A stretch of DNA of 64,000 nt, taken from NCBI GenBank assembly GCA_037178625.1, contig CM074128.1:2108001-2172000 (forward strand), given 5' to 3'. A program made the position numbers and the translations under genes. This stretch comes from Skeletonema tropicum. Taxonomy: Eukaryota > Bacillariophyta > Thalassiosirophyceae > Thalassiosirales > Thalassiosiraceae. Below, piece by piece: positions 29,041 through 40,400 of this stretch. Positions within the stretch are counted from its first letter, which is position 1. Each line of letters opens with the position of its first letter. The notes beneath the pieces were generated by a model. It saw nothing but the letters and a program-made list of their open reading frames with translations. It was not told where the DNA came from and made no database searches.

Positions 29041-31618
29041 AATTTAATGCACCTGCAACCTTCGCCTGATCTGTCTCAAAGAACTGAAAATTTCCGATCA
29101 GGCTCTGATGCCTGCCTCCTCGGTAAGAGAATATATAAGCGTAAGGACGAGTGGGAGAAATGGCAGCAGCCATAACACTCGTCACTAAGCTCACCGTCTG
29201 ATTAGGAATGGGCTTTCCGTGCTCGTCGTGGACTTCTTTTGTCGTCTTCAAGCTTTTCATCTCTCCATCTTGTTCAAACGCGATGGTTGTAGGTATGGTT
29301 CCGATCAAGAAGCCATTGGCAATCGAGTGTTTTGGAGGGGATTCGCTCTTGGTCCTTAGGGAGGCTTTACAGCTTGAACAGATCATGAATTCACTAGCAT
29401 CATCTTTACCGAAGCGCCTCGAGAGGAGCATGCCTTCCATACCACTAATTTCGTACTGTTGTTTGAGCTCTTGGTCAATTTCCTGTCCTCCATGATAATA
29501 TTCTTGGTACGCCTCTACTCCAAGTCGGTCTTTGTGCTCTAGAAGTTCTTCCTTCGTGATCCAACACAGCTCCTCCGTTCCAATAATGAATTCATCACAC
29601 ACACTGCACCCAATGGCTCGGTGGCAGCCATCGCAATTGCAGCTGTCACCATTTTTTGTATTTGTACGTAACAGCAGCTCTCGTGCCTTGTTTGCACCAT
29701 CCAAGTTCACTTCGATGTAAGGCACTTCACCATTGATGAAGATGTCGTCATCCTCGCAATAGGCATAATGTTCGACCTTGTTGGCTTCGGTTGCTTCGTT
29801 CCTCCTCTTTCGCCTTTCATTATCGTCCTGCTGCCGCCGTTTCTTCTGCTGGGGAGTCTCGTTTTTCCGTTCCTCACGTTTTCGCGAGGCATCTGCGTGG
29901 AGTTGAGCTGCGCGTCGCTGGGGTGTCCCTGCTCTCCGCCGCTTTTTCGTATCAGCTGCCCTGTTGCTCCTCAGCTCATCGTCACACGCCCTTATTAGAT
30001 TCCGCCGTCTATTCTCTTGTTGCCTTGCGGATTCGTCAGGAGGAGGCGGTATGTATGTGACATCATTCTCACAACAGAGCTTCTTCAGCTTCTCTTCAGC
30101 TTTAATTCGACTTCGATTTTTTTTAATCCTAGCGTTTCGATTTTTTCGTATCCTCCCACACTCCTCTACCATGCTCTTCCGTCTCACAGCCTGCTGCTGC
30201 TCCGATTCATGCTTCGGGGGTGTTAAATATGCTACACCACACGACGTGCATTGCCTCTCCAATTCACTCTCCTTCCCAGTCCATTTGCGAGTGCGATGAG
30301 GGTCATATACTACACGAGAAGCAGCTGCTGCGGCGCCTAATCCAACAACAGCAACTGCGGCGGGTGCTTGAAAGGAACTCCCTACTGACTTACTATTCGG
30401 CGCAGTGACGAGCGTAGGGAGACTCAGGATGATTAACATTTGAAGAAGCCTCGATGACATCATGCCACGTGAATTCTTCAGGCAAACTCCTCTTGATGAT
30501 GGGAGCGGCAATGAGTGTTTATGTTTTGCACCATCATAACAATCATCAGTGCAGATGTCCTTGAGGTGTGCTTGTGCTTGTTTCAAAGAAGGAAATTGCC
30601 AATATAAACACCAACCAGCAGAAATAGCACCAGCAATGATGGCACCTATTCTCGACGCAACAACATCTTTGAAAGTTGCTGCAAGAACATTCAGCACCGA
30701 CAATTCGCCGCAAGGTACAGATCGATCATTTGGCTCTGCGACATAGAGGGGATGGCCCAAAAGGATCAATAAACAAAGAATCCTTTTCCAGGGGGTATTG
30801 GATGGATTCCTTGATCGAGTTCTATGATTTCTGCTGCGGCTGCTTTCCGTTTCTGATCTCACATCGCACATGACTTGTTGTATGGCGAAAGAGATAGAGA
30901 TAGTTCTCGCGAGGAGGAGGAATAGGCGCCATTGCAATTGCATACGCCTGAACTGCATGATCTTCTTGCGCCAGAAACAGCGGGAATAATATCCTGTGCA
31001 GGCGAGAGTGTACTGCGTCCAGAAAACAGATATCGCAACACTATACCTCGCGAGGATGATGGCATTCGCCACATAACCAACTGCAGCAGCCCTTAGAGAG
31101 CAACCGACCAATTCAAGGAAATCGGCGATGGAGTAGCTGTTCCGATTGGATCGCAAAGCATTGTTCTTGGAGAAAGTTAGTGCCATGTCCCTCCACTTGT
31201 TTCTTTTCAGTCCAGGCCAGCGCTTTTTGATGCGCTTTGGTGGGCGCTGGGTAGCTCTTTTGGGGAGCATTGTTGTTATATGGAGTGAAACTGCCGCAGC
31301 CACAATTTCGTAAAGCAGTCTTTTGAATACCACCAAGGATGAGTTGCTTCTGATATCTCTTTTCTTGGCATCAATCTTGTAACTCGTCTCTGTCCTAGGG
31401 CAAACAGGAAGACGAACATCAGCAGACAAGGGTTCATTGCGGAACCCTGAATCGATGACAGCGCACATCGTGTCAGAAGGTATTATAGTAGCCACATTTG
31501 TGTGTGTGTTTGATGTCTCTACGTTGACGCGAATGCGATTTTCATTGGCATTGGAATCAAACGGAGATGGACACACACAACAGAGTATTGCTAGTAACAA
31601 AAGATTAAGTCTTGTCAT
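29041..31618 (-). CDS. Helitron protein, 5' block (DUF6570-like) with unusual hydrophobic N-terminus
   Basis: From the ATG at 31618 the product begins MTRLNLLLLAILCCVCPSPF, a signal-peptide-like segment, and has further hydrophobic helices up to about residue 420. A long Arg/Lys/Glu-rich coiled region follows (RRQQDDNERRKRRNEATEANK), then a Cys-rich block CNCDGCHRAIGCSVCDEF. The DUF6570-like part is MICSSCKASL...PPKHSIANGFLIGTIP...YIFSYRGGRHQSLIGNFQFF. The frame continues into 28267-27261 across the nested element. The membrane-like N-terminal half is not usual for Helitrons and may be a fused host gene. In the present sequence it stops at 29039-29041 because of the insertion. Confidence 0.65.
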
Positions 31619-31839
31619 AATAGTAATAGTACTATGCTGAACCTGAAATAGCAATCACGAGGAGAGAATGTTTCAAATGATTTTATGGACACACTTGCAT
31701 CCAGATTTGAGAGGATGAGCCTAATATCACTTAGATTCGTGTGGTCACCACGTATCAGCTAAAGTTGAATTGGGGGGCCTCTGAGATATTGACACTTGGG
31801 CTGGGGTTGCACGATTTGGAATTGAAGTTATTGTGGACT

Positions 31840-31955
31840 TAGGTTTGACTTAAAGTCCTAAAAACTCAATTTGAAAAAAGTTGATGTACCACTTGTAAAA
31901 AGGTAGCAGAACCCAGAATCAAAACAAAAACAAAGGGTGAGAACCCTACCTCGTA
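31840..31955. repeat. Inverted partner of the dispersed repeat at 21655
   Basis: Read on the minus strand this is GAGGTAGGGTTCTCACCC, TTTGATTCTGGG, TGCTACCTTTTTACAAG and TTTTTTCAAATTGAGTTTTT, the same order as at 21660-21770. It marks the left edge of the 31.7-34.2 kb repeat region, which holds no supported gene. Confidence 0.7.
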
Positions 31956-31970
31956 CTTAAGTAGGCTTCT

Positions 31971-32275
31971 CATTTTGTCCGAGATAAGCTGAATTGGGGG
32001 GGGTAAAGGGGGGGGGTGGAACCCCCCCCTTCCGGTGCCCTTTCCTCCTTCTTCCTAACGTACTTATGTAGCTAACTCGTAACTCGAGCCTGGTTTGTAC
32101 GCATATTTTTTAAGCGAGGTAGGGTTCTCACATTTTGTCCGAGATAAGCTGAATTGGGGGGGGGGGTAAAGGGGGGGTGGAACCCCCCCTTCCTGTGCCC
32201 TTTCCTCCTTCTTCCTACATAACGTATGTAGCTAACTCGTAACTCGAGCCTGGTTTGTACGCATATTTTTTTAAG
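31971..32275. repeat. Two ~144-bp tandem copies with G-run/C-run hairpins
   Basis: Copies at 31971-32114 and 32131-32275 (period 160 bp) run from CATTTTGTCCGAGATAAGCT to GTTTGTACGCATATTTTTTAAG. Each contains a G7-9 run, TAAA, a second G7-9 run, TGGA, then C6-8. The second G run can pair with the C run in a very stable hairpin, and the two G runs could support a quadruplex. A truncated third end (TTGTTTGTACTCTATTTTTTAAG) follows. Confidence 0.85.
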
Positions 32276-32424
32276 TTGCTTGTTTGTACTCTATTTTTTA
32301 AGCTGCTTATTTCTAATTCATGGACGTAGGAATTAGTAGTCGATTTTAAAAAAGCGCAACTCTTCCGCCCACGGACAGATTCTGTTTTTCCGAGTAGCTC
32401 TAGCCATAGCCATACTAAGTAAGT

Positions 32425-32598
32425 ATAACTTACCTACATGTACGCTAACGCTTTACATGGTTAGTAGAGTTAGTCTTTACTTTTTAGCTCTCCCTTAGTA
32501 TGTCCGGTCGAATAACTTACCTACATGTACGCTAACGCTTTACATGGTTAGTAGAGTTAGTCTTTACTTTTTAGCTCTCCCTTAGTATGTCCGGTCGA
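32425..32598. repeat. 87-bp perfect tandem duplication
   Basis: ATAACTTACCTACATGTACG ... TAGTATGTCCGGTCGA occurs at 32425-32511 and again at 32512-32598 with no visible difference and no spacer. This is a recent duplication or an assembly artefact. No coding sense is found. Confidence 0.85.
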
Positions 32599-32756
32599 AT
32601 TTTTCACTTTTCACTAGCTTTGTTTTTTGATTTGATTTTTGGCGCGGTACCTTCCAATAAGACACCCGTCTTCAAAAGGATTCCCACCCTGTACACACTC
32701 TTATCGTGTAAGTAGGACTAGCATCGCTTCTGCGCAAGAAAGCCAGCCATCTGCGA

Positions 32757-34120
32757 AGTTCTAACGTGCTTGTATCGTATCACCGCCGAGTATAATGGGC
32801 CACTAGAAGCGGCTCGTGCCATTATTGACGACAATAGATACGATTTGGTTGAATGTGGTGCTGCTGGCCAGCCCAAGCCCACACTGGACCTCTAATATCT
32901 ACGAGACTGTAGCTTCGCTTCTACGAACGTATTCCTACTGAGCAGCGCCAATGAGCTTGTATCGTATCACCGCCGAGTAAGTATAATGGGCCACTAGAAG
33001 CGGCTCGTGCCATTATTGACGACGATAGATACGATTTGGTTGAATGTGGTGCTTCTGGCCAGCCCAAGCCCACACTGGACCCCTCAGATCAGCTACTTTG
33101 AGACTGTAGCTTCGCTTCTACGATTGTATTCCTACTGAGCGGCGCCAATGAGCTTGTATCGTATCCCCGCCGAGTAAGTATAATGGGCCACTAGAAGCGG
33201 CTCGTGCCATTATTGACGACGATAGATATGATTATTTGGTTGAATGTGGTGCTTCTGGCCAGCCCAAGCCCACACTGGACCTCTCAGATCAGCTACGAGA
33301 CAGTAGCTTCGCTTCTACGCACGCCATCCGTCTGTGCAGTTCTAACGTGCTTGTATCGTATCCCCGCCGAGTAAGTATAATGGGCCACTAGAAGCGGCTC
33401 GTGCCATTATTGACGACGATAGATACGATTTGGTTGAATGTGGTGCTGCTGGCCAGCCCAAGCCCACACTGGACCTCTCAGATCAGCTACGAGACATGTA
33501 GCTTCGCTTCTACGCACGCCATCCGTCTGCGCAGTTCTAACGTGCTTGTATCGTATCCCCGCCGAGTAAGTATAATGGGCCACTAGAAGCGGCTCGTAGC
33601 CATTATTGACGACGATAGATACGATTTGGTTGAATGTAGTGCTGCTGGCCAGCCCAAGCCCACACTGGACCTCTCAGATCAGCTACTTTGAGACTGTAGC
33701 TTCGCTTCTACGATTGTATTCCTACTGAGCGGCGCCAATGAGCTTGTATCGTATCCCCGCCGAGTAAGTATAATGGGCCACTAAAAGCGGCTCGTGCCAT
33801 TATTGACGACGATGGATATGAGTTGGAAGTTTGTTGTGCTGCTGGCCGGCCCACACTGGACCTCTCAGATCAGCTACTTTGAGACAGTAGCTTCGCTTCT
33901 ACGCACGCCATCCGTCTGCACGTGCTTGTCTCGTATCCCCGCCGAGTAAGTATAATGGGCCACTAGAAGCGGCTCGTGCCATTATTGACGACGATAGATA
34001 TGATTATTTGGTTGAATGTGGTGGTGCTGGCCACCCACACTGGACCACTCATTTCAGCAGCTCTCATATCAGCTACGAGACAGTAGCTTCGCTTGTACGA
34101 AAGAAATCTTACTGAGCAGC
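32757..34120. repeat. Satellite-like tandem array, ~7 copies of a 185-200 bp unit
   Basis: The landmark GCTTGTATCGTATC (GCTTGTCTCGTATC in the last copy) recurs at about 32769, 32954, 33150, 33350, 33545, 33745 and 33925. Each unit has the core ATAATGGGCCACTAGAAGCG followed by GCTCGTGCCATTATTGACGA, then CAGCCCAAGCCCACACTGGA and AGCTACGAGACAGTAGCTTC. The core can fold as ATAATGG..CAC against GTGCCATTAT, and AGCTAC/GTAGCT forms a second small hairpin in several copies. The copies differ by small substitutions and indels. There is no open frame. Confidence 0.88.
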
Positions 34121-34292
34121 GCCAATTATCTTGCGTTTATATAACTCGGCTACTGTCCATTCTTCCATCCGGCCCAGGTTAATCAGTTTACTCAGTTGCA
34201 GGTGGAATTTTGGTCAAGTTAGTGTTGCTACAGGACTCAGTGTAACTTTATGATAAGCATTGCTCAATTCAATTATCTTAATTCAAACATGA

Positions 34293-36667
34293 CTATAACT
34301 TTGCTTCAGTCTCATCAATGTCATTAACCTTCTCATGATTGTCTTGTTTCATGACTACATCTGTATCTGTCTGATTGCCTTCAGAGGAGTTTACATCTTC
34401 TGACTGCTTCATTGTAGAACTTTTCTTCCACTCCAAAAACAAGTCCCTGACTGCGTCGACCACTCGTAGATTTGACAACCACGACATAATTTGTGTGTAT
34501 CTTGGCCTGAGGTACACTAGAAAGTTGAAGAAGCCTTGGAGAGGAAAGAGTACAGCATTCACTATGCTCAGGGCTATCACTGCATCATCCGCATTTGGAT
34601 GAGTGAAGATGAGATCGGCAGTGTCGATACCAGCTTGAATTGGTGCCCAAATCCAGGGGATCGAGTATGCCACACAATAAAATAATGCTTGCATAGCTAC
34701 TTCACGAGAATTGCCGCTGGAACTCGAACGTGAGTACTGTCGTGACTTTTTCTCTACTCCACGCACCTTGCAAAATATTGTAGTCATTGCAACGATCAGC
34801 CAGAGAAAGGTTAAGAAGACAAACATATATAAGAAACACCACTGGTACACTTTAGCATTGTGTCCTCGTTTGCAATCTTTCAAGCTCTTACTGCAATAAG
34901 CGGGAAACTCTGAAATCCTGGATATCAGAATCAGAAGACGATGACGGAATTAGGAAAGCAAGAACACTACTTAAGACTTGATAACAATGCAAATGTCACT
35001 TACCAACATACACTGCCACGTAAGATAGGATTGTATAGTTTTAGGGCTAGGCCAGCAATGCTTGTGCCCAAGCCAAAAGCGCACGGGACGAGATGAAAGA
35101 AAATTTCCCATTTCTTGATATGACTTTCTCTCATTCCCTTTGCAATGGTGAGAAAATAGTACAGGAGAAGAGACGCTTGATAAAATGTCGCTGTGCAAAG
35201 ACCCAGCTGAAGGAAAAAACCCTGAGCACTACACGTTTGGATTGTCCCAGCTGCTCCCCAGGGGAGCCAGAAGCGATCCTCTTCTGGCCTTGGCATTGGC
35301 CATGAAGAAAGAAACATCATCGCCGACGAAAACATATCCGAAATGCTTAACCCAACCATGATTCGACCAAAGACTGACGAGCGCCTCTTTTTTGAAGAAA
35401 GAACGTACGATGCTAATATTAGAGAAAACAAGAAAGATATCGACCCGGTCACCTTTGGAATGATTGCCAACGCTCTTGATTTGTACTTCTCTTGAAAATA
35501 ACTATTGAAGAATTCCGTGTCCTCTTTCTTGTCGCAAACCCCCCCTTCCCCGCCCCTCACACACTCAATAAATGAAGCTGAACCAATGTTTGATTCGGTG
35601 TAATTGGTGTAATCACCAAGTGTGATCAAGAGAGCGTCTTCTCTGTTAGGATCTGATTCAATTTTTCGTGGTCCTGATCTTCCAGCACTAATAGTTTCGC
35701 CAATCTTCCCCTCTATTTTACCAGTAGCAAGTTGATGCGATGCATGATAAGCTAAGTAACCAAGGTCGTGGTTATCCCAAAGAGCAAAATGTGGTGCACA
35801 ACCACCCTCCACAGATGCTCTTAGCAACTCTGGAGCAAAGCCAAGTCCTGATACCTTCATTTCGGAACAAAGTCCCTCATCTAATAACACATCGGCTGCA
35901 GCTGCAGCCCCAGACGTTGAAGGTACCATAATGAGCCTCAGCCTAGGATAGGTTCCATCTTCTTTCAGTTGAAATATCTCCAGTGTCTTGTTCTTGTATC
36001 CTTCTGCAATGTCTTCGTCTGGATAAAACGTGTCTCCAACCAAGCTGATATTGGGGTATTTCTTTTTATCTTCGATAACTTCTTTCAAAGCTTGAATCCA
36101 ACGATTTTGATTTATAGCGCTCCGCGACGATGCCATCACCACAAATTGACCCCCTTCATCACCTAATATTTTCAATGCCATATCCGCCATAACCTCACCA
36201 GTCTTTTGAAAGTTCACTGGTGCTACGTGGAAACTTTCGCCTGCACCTTGACCATTCTCCAAGGGAGAATCGTATGTGACTACGAACGAGCCACTATCAT
36301 TTGCTGCTTTTGTATAACTCTCGATTTTTTCACCAGCATTGTTCGACAACATAATTACTTTGGCACTCGAGTTTGTAGCATCTCGAACATACTTTATTTG
36401 ATCCTCGGCGCTTTCTTCACGTGGACGTCGAGGAACCCAATAAGATGTTTCTAATTCAAATGTAAAATCGGTATCATCTTTCAGTTCTCTGTGCGCTATT
36501 ATTGCACCCAACATCATTTGATCGAAATTGTCTTGCTTATACTTGGGAATCATGACAATGTCAATGTCATTATTTGCAAGTGTTGTTGTTGCTACGACAA
36601 TTACAAAAAGAAGAATGTTGTAGCATATCTTCTGAAGTCGTATTCGAGATCTCATTGCCAGTAACAT
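34293..36667 (-). CDS. LsrB-like periplasmic-binding domain fused to a seven-transmembrane GPCR
   Basis: Exons 35004-36667 and 34293-34917 (86-nt GT-AG intron) encode 762 aa. A signal peptide (residues ~13-31) precedes a type-1 periplasmic sugar-binding domain (~33-365). It resembles bacterial LsrB (autoinducer-2 receptor) and related sugar-binding proteins in ...IVMIPK, TYDSP, INQNRW, VPSTSGAAAAA, and GLGFAPELLRASVEGG followed by HFALWD. Seven hydrophobic helices follow at ~400-424, 432-456, 480-508, 520-546, and three in exon 2. The last reads FPLQGFFNFLVYLRPRY, like TM7 of cAMP-receptor/Git3-type GPCRs. The cytoplasmic tail is Ser/Asp/Glu-rich. The predicted role is a cell-surface receptor for a small sugar-like ligand, signalling through G proteins. 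No frame breaks are seen. Confidence 0.85.
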
Positions 36668-37453
36668 GATAATTCATATAGCATGCAGATCAGTATGATG
36701 AGTATTGTACCTCTTACTTCCACACGCATACATATATACTTTGAATCAACCTCCAACAAGCAAGAACAAGAAGCTCATGCAAGCAAGATCAGTATCTATC
36801 AGTATCTATTGTTTTGAACTAATAACTAATTTCTTGCAAAAGTATACCTGGCTGTGCTCTCTCTCTAGCGCAACAGTTTCCACTGTTGGGTGTCTTCTAA
36901 TAGATGAGCTCTGCCGATCTCTGCTGTTCTATGGTAAGTAATTCTCTGCTAGCTGCAGTAGAAAGTATTGTAGCACAGGAGGTAGCGTTGCATGTTCATG
37001 ATGTTGTTGCTAGTTGCTTGTTTGTGCTTGTGCGTTTTTTAGAGGTCGGCAAAAATTATTGGAAACAGAGAGACTTGGATGAAGAATTTCCGGATTTTTC
37101 ATTTTTCACACCGAAAAGACCAAATATTTGTCTAGCCCTATGTTTTTGGAAACGTTGGGGCGGGCGCAATGGCTCTTCTGGCTGCGGCAGCGGGCGGTTG
37201 TGGGACGGAATAAACAGCCGCTTACGCAGCGAGTGTTGTGCGTGTTTTCTTGCTGATTGCTTCGGCAGAAGGCTGAAACGCTGAAGGCACTTCATTGCAT
37301 TGTGCATCTATGCCATCCAGTCAGAACACGCACAAATAATATAATCCAACAGAGTTGCCATCCATTCATATTGACGCAGTTTACAGTCCATCTATGCCAG
37401 TGAATTGCATAGCGTGAAGGAAAACGGAAGACATATAGAACAAATACGCAGAA
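36668..37453. other. Intergenic, no supported gene
   Basis: A 126-codon plus-strand frame at 36904-37284 is Cys/Trp-rich without domain similarity and overlaps a minus-strand frame of equal quality. This is the divergent promoter region of the receptor and the ABC transporter. Confidence 0.4.
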
Positions 37454-40400
37454 ATGCCTCCAGAAGCCAGCCACGCGGCTGAGAATTCTCCATCATCCAA
37501 GCATGACAAGAACAATGATGCAAACACGTCCATGGATGTCATTCCTCTAGAAATCAACGCAAAAGGCGACTCGCCTGAAAATAGCAATGCAACTACCACA
37601 TACGGCGACGAAGTAGAGTACGCAGACATCGATCCAGAAGCACTCTCCTTCGAGGATCAAGCATCGTGCCTCTCCTCGTGGTTCCTCTCCTATCTCACCC
37701 CTCTCCTCAAATTAGGTGCTACCAAAATCCTTGACTCCAAAGACGTTGGTCCACCCTCCAAATGCGATCGTGCCAAATCATGCTACGATTCCGTCAATGC
37801 ATTCTGGGTCAAGGAGGTGGAACGAACACGTCAAGTCAATGCAGCAAAACGTACCAAGCATGAAGAAGCACTTGCCAAATGCGGAGATGATGCAAAGAAA
37901 ATCGCCAAGTTGGGCACCTTCACACCTGCGCCACCCAATCTTGCCAAGGTTCTCTGGCACGCATTTGGACAATGGAAGATTATTTGGGCTATAGCCTTAT
38001 ATGTGTTATCATCACTATTGCAGTTTTTACCAGTGTTGATATTGAATGATTTGGTCAGGTACTTCGAAAGTGGCTCACCAAGTGACTACAAAGCACTACT
38101 ATTCCATCCCTGGGGTGATGTCGTCGGACTACTCGTCTTTCCTCTAATGGTGGCACTATTGCAAACACGTAGTCAGGTCATCTTCAACCATTGTGCAATC
38201 TTCATTCGGACTTCTGTGAGCAACCTCCTCTTCTCCAAGGCGCTTACCATTAGTGCAGGCCGGTAGAGCACAAACCAGTACGGGACAAGTGGTCAATATG
38301 ATGAGTAATGATACCACCCAGCTACAGCGATTTTTGCAGTTTGTAGGTTTTACGCTTGTGGCACCAATTCAGATTATTATTGCGCTGGTGCTCATTTATC
38401 GCCAGGTGGGGAACGCTACGTGGGTTGGTGTTGGATTCATGTTTTGTCTGATACCTGTTAATGGAGTTGTATTTTCAAATGTGAGCAAACAACGTCGGAA
38501 GGTTCTCAAATATTCCGATGCACGTGTCAAGATGGTCAATGAAGTGCTTGCGGGTATTCGTATCATCAAATTCTATGCATGGGAGAAGCCGTTTGGGAAA
38601 GAATTGAATCGTCTTCGAGACAAGGAATTAAAGGCATTGACTAAGTTGGCGTACACGAGTGCTATTGGGTTTTCATTGATCATGTTGAGTGCTCCTATTA
38701 TCAATCCAATTTTGGTCTTTCTTGTGTACATTAGTACAGGGAGCAAGCCTTTGGATGCTGCAACTGCGTTCACGACGATTGCTCTCTTCAATATTATGCG
38801 ATTTCCTTTTGCTTTCTTGCCCATGGGATTTCTTCAGTATGTACAATCCAAGATTGCATTGAAACGTCTATCACGCTACCTGGAGCTGTCAGAGTTGAAC
38901 GAATACGTTGTGCCGAATGCTCCACCCGCGTTGGGATCTGATAGTGATGATGGCGCAGCAGGCCTTGCAATTGACGAGGATGACAAAAAATCAGATCCTG
39001 CCATTGTTCTTGACGGCGGTAGTTTTAGCTGGGTTGACCCTGATGCTACACCAGTTGCTCCCAAGGCAGAAAAGCCCAAACGCATGACTCGCAAAGAACG
39101 ACGCGCATCACGGAAATTACTGAAGGCAGAATCAGTGAAGGAGAAGGAAGATGAGGCATCGATGAGCCGCGCGGAATCATTGGCAAGTCTTGGAGTATCA
39201 GTCAGAACGGAAGATTCCGAAGAAGAAAATACGAGGGAAGCACGAATTGCATTAAAAAACATTGCGTGCTCGATTGAAAGAGGATCATTAGTAGCAGTTG
39301 TTGGAAGTGTTGGCAGTGGCAAGAGTTCATTCCTTTCTGCTGTTCTTGGTGAGATGGAGGCTGTTGATGGAGGCAAGGTTTACATGCCACCCAAAGAAGG
39401 CGAACAACCTAGGGGCGGTCTCGTGAGTTACTGTTCTCAGTCACCATGGGTTGTAAACGATACGCTAAGAGGAAACATACTCTTCGGTCGGCCCTACGTG
39501 GAGGAACGATACAATGAAGTTGTCGCAGGGTGTGCCTTATTGGATGACCTCGCAGTGTTACCAGCTGGGGATAAAACTGAGATCGGTGAGAGAGGCATCA
39601 ATCTTTCTGGTGGACAAAAAGCACGTATTGCGCTTGCTCGGGCTATGTACAGTGAAGAAACGCAATTGATGCTGCTTGATGATCCTTTGTCCGCTGTCGA
39701 TGCCCATGTAGGGGAACATCTCTTCAAACACGCAATCACGGGTAAAATTTCAAGCGGGACAACCCGTGTGCTTGTGACTCACCATGTGCACTTCTTACCT
39801 CGATGTGACAAGGTCATTATGCTCGAAAAGGGCGAAGTGAAGCACACTGGGTCTTATCAAGAACTAACTGCCCGTGGCGTTGATTTTGCTGGTGCAGTTG
39901 ATGTCGCTAAAAAGGATAAGGACGAAGAAGCTGGCGATGGAGACAAGGAAAAGGAAGATGAGTCTGAAGAAGCCAACAAATCCGAGAAAGGAACTGATGC
40001 GACGAAGGCTGAAGGAGAAAAACTAAGACGGCCGGGGAGAAACTTGTGAAGGACGAGGAGCAAATGGAAGGCGCTGTTGAAGGCTCAATGTATACTCACT
40101 ATGCTAAGGCAGGTGGAGTCTTCGCGTTCGTTATGGTATTTATCATTCAAGGAGTCGGAAGAGCGTCGGAGATTATGGCTGCTTTCTGGCTGTCGATTTG
40201 GGCCGACGCTACTGCTGAGTCTATAATGTCAAATACTCCGATGACTGAAGAAAAAACAAACTGGTATTTGAATGTTTATGCTGCATTTGGACTCGGAGGA
40301 GTGTTTTGCTTGACGCTGCGGGCTATATCAATGGCAATCCATCGTTTACGTGCCAGTAAGAAACTGCACGATTCTCTAACGGAGAGTATCCTGCGCGCAC

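Larger units (their letters stand above)
27257..31660 (-). mobile_element. Incomplete Helitron-type transposon, reverse orientation
   Basis: Minus-strand coding sequence in two blocks reads DUF6570-like and then Helitron_like_N protein, a combination characteristic of Helitron Rep/helicase proteins. The Rep HUH nuclease and PIF1 helicase parts that should follow are absent: the sequence ends at 27.26 kb against the R1 gene. Termini (5' TC, 3' hairpin-CTRR) were not recognised, and the right-hand limit near 31660 is only the coding end. A 765-bp element is nested inside at 28276-29040. Confidence 0.75.

Noticed and set aside
32757..34120. CRISPR-like or rDNA spacer reading of the tandem array
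   Set aside because: Units are ~185-200 bp head-to-tail with no short-repeat/unique-spacer pattern, the host is eukaryotic, and no rRNA sequence was recognised.
36904..37284. 126-codon plus-strand frame upstream of the ABC transporter
   Set aside because: Cys/Trp-rich, no similarity, and an overlapping minus-strand frame is equally open.
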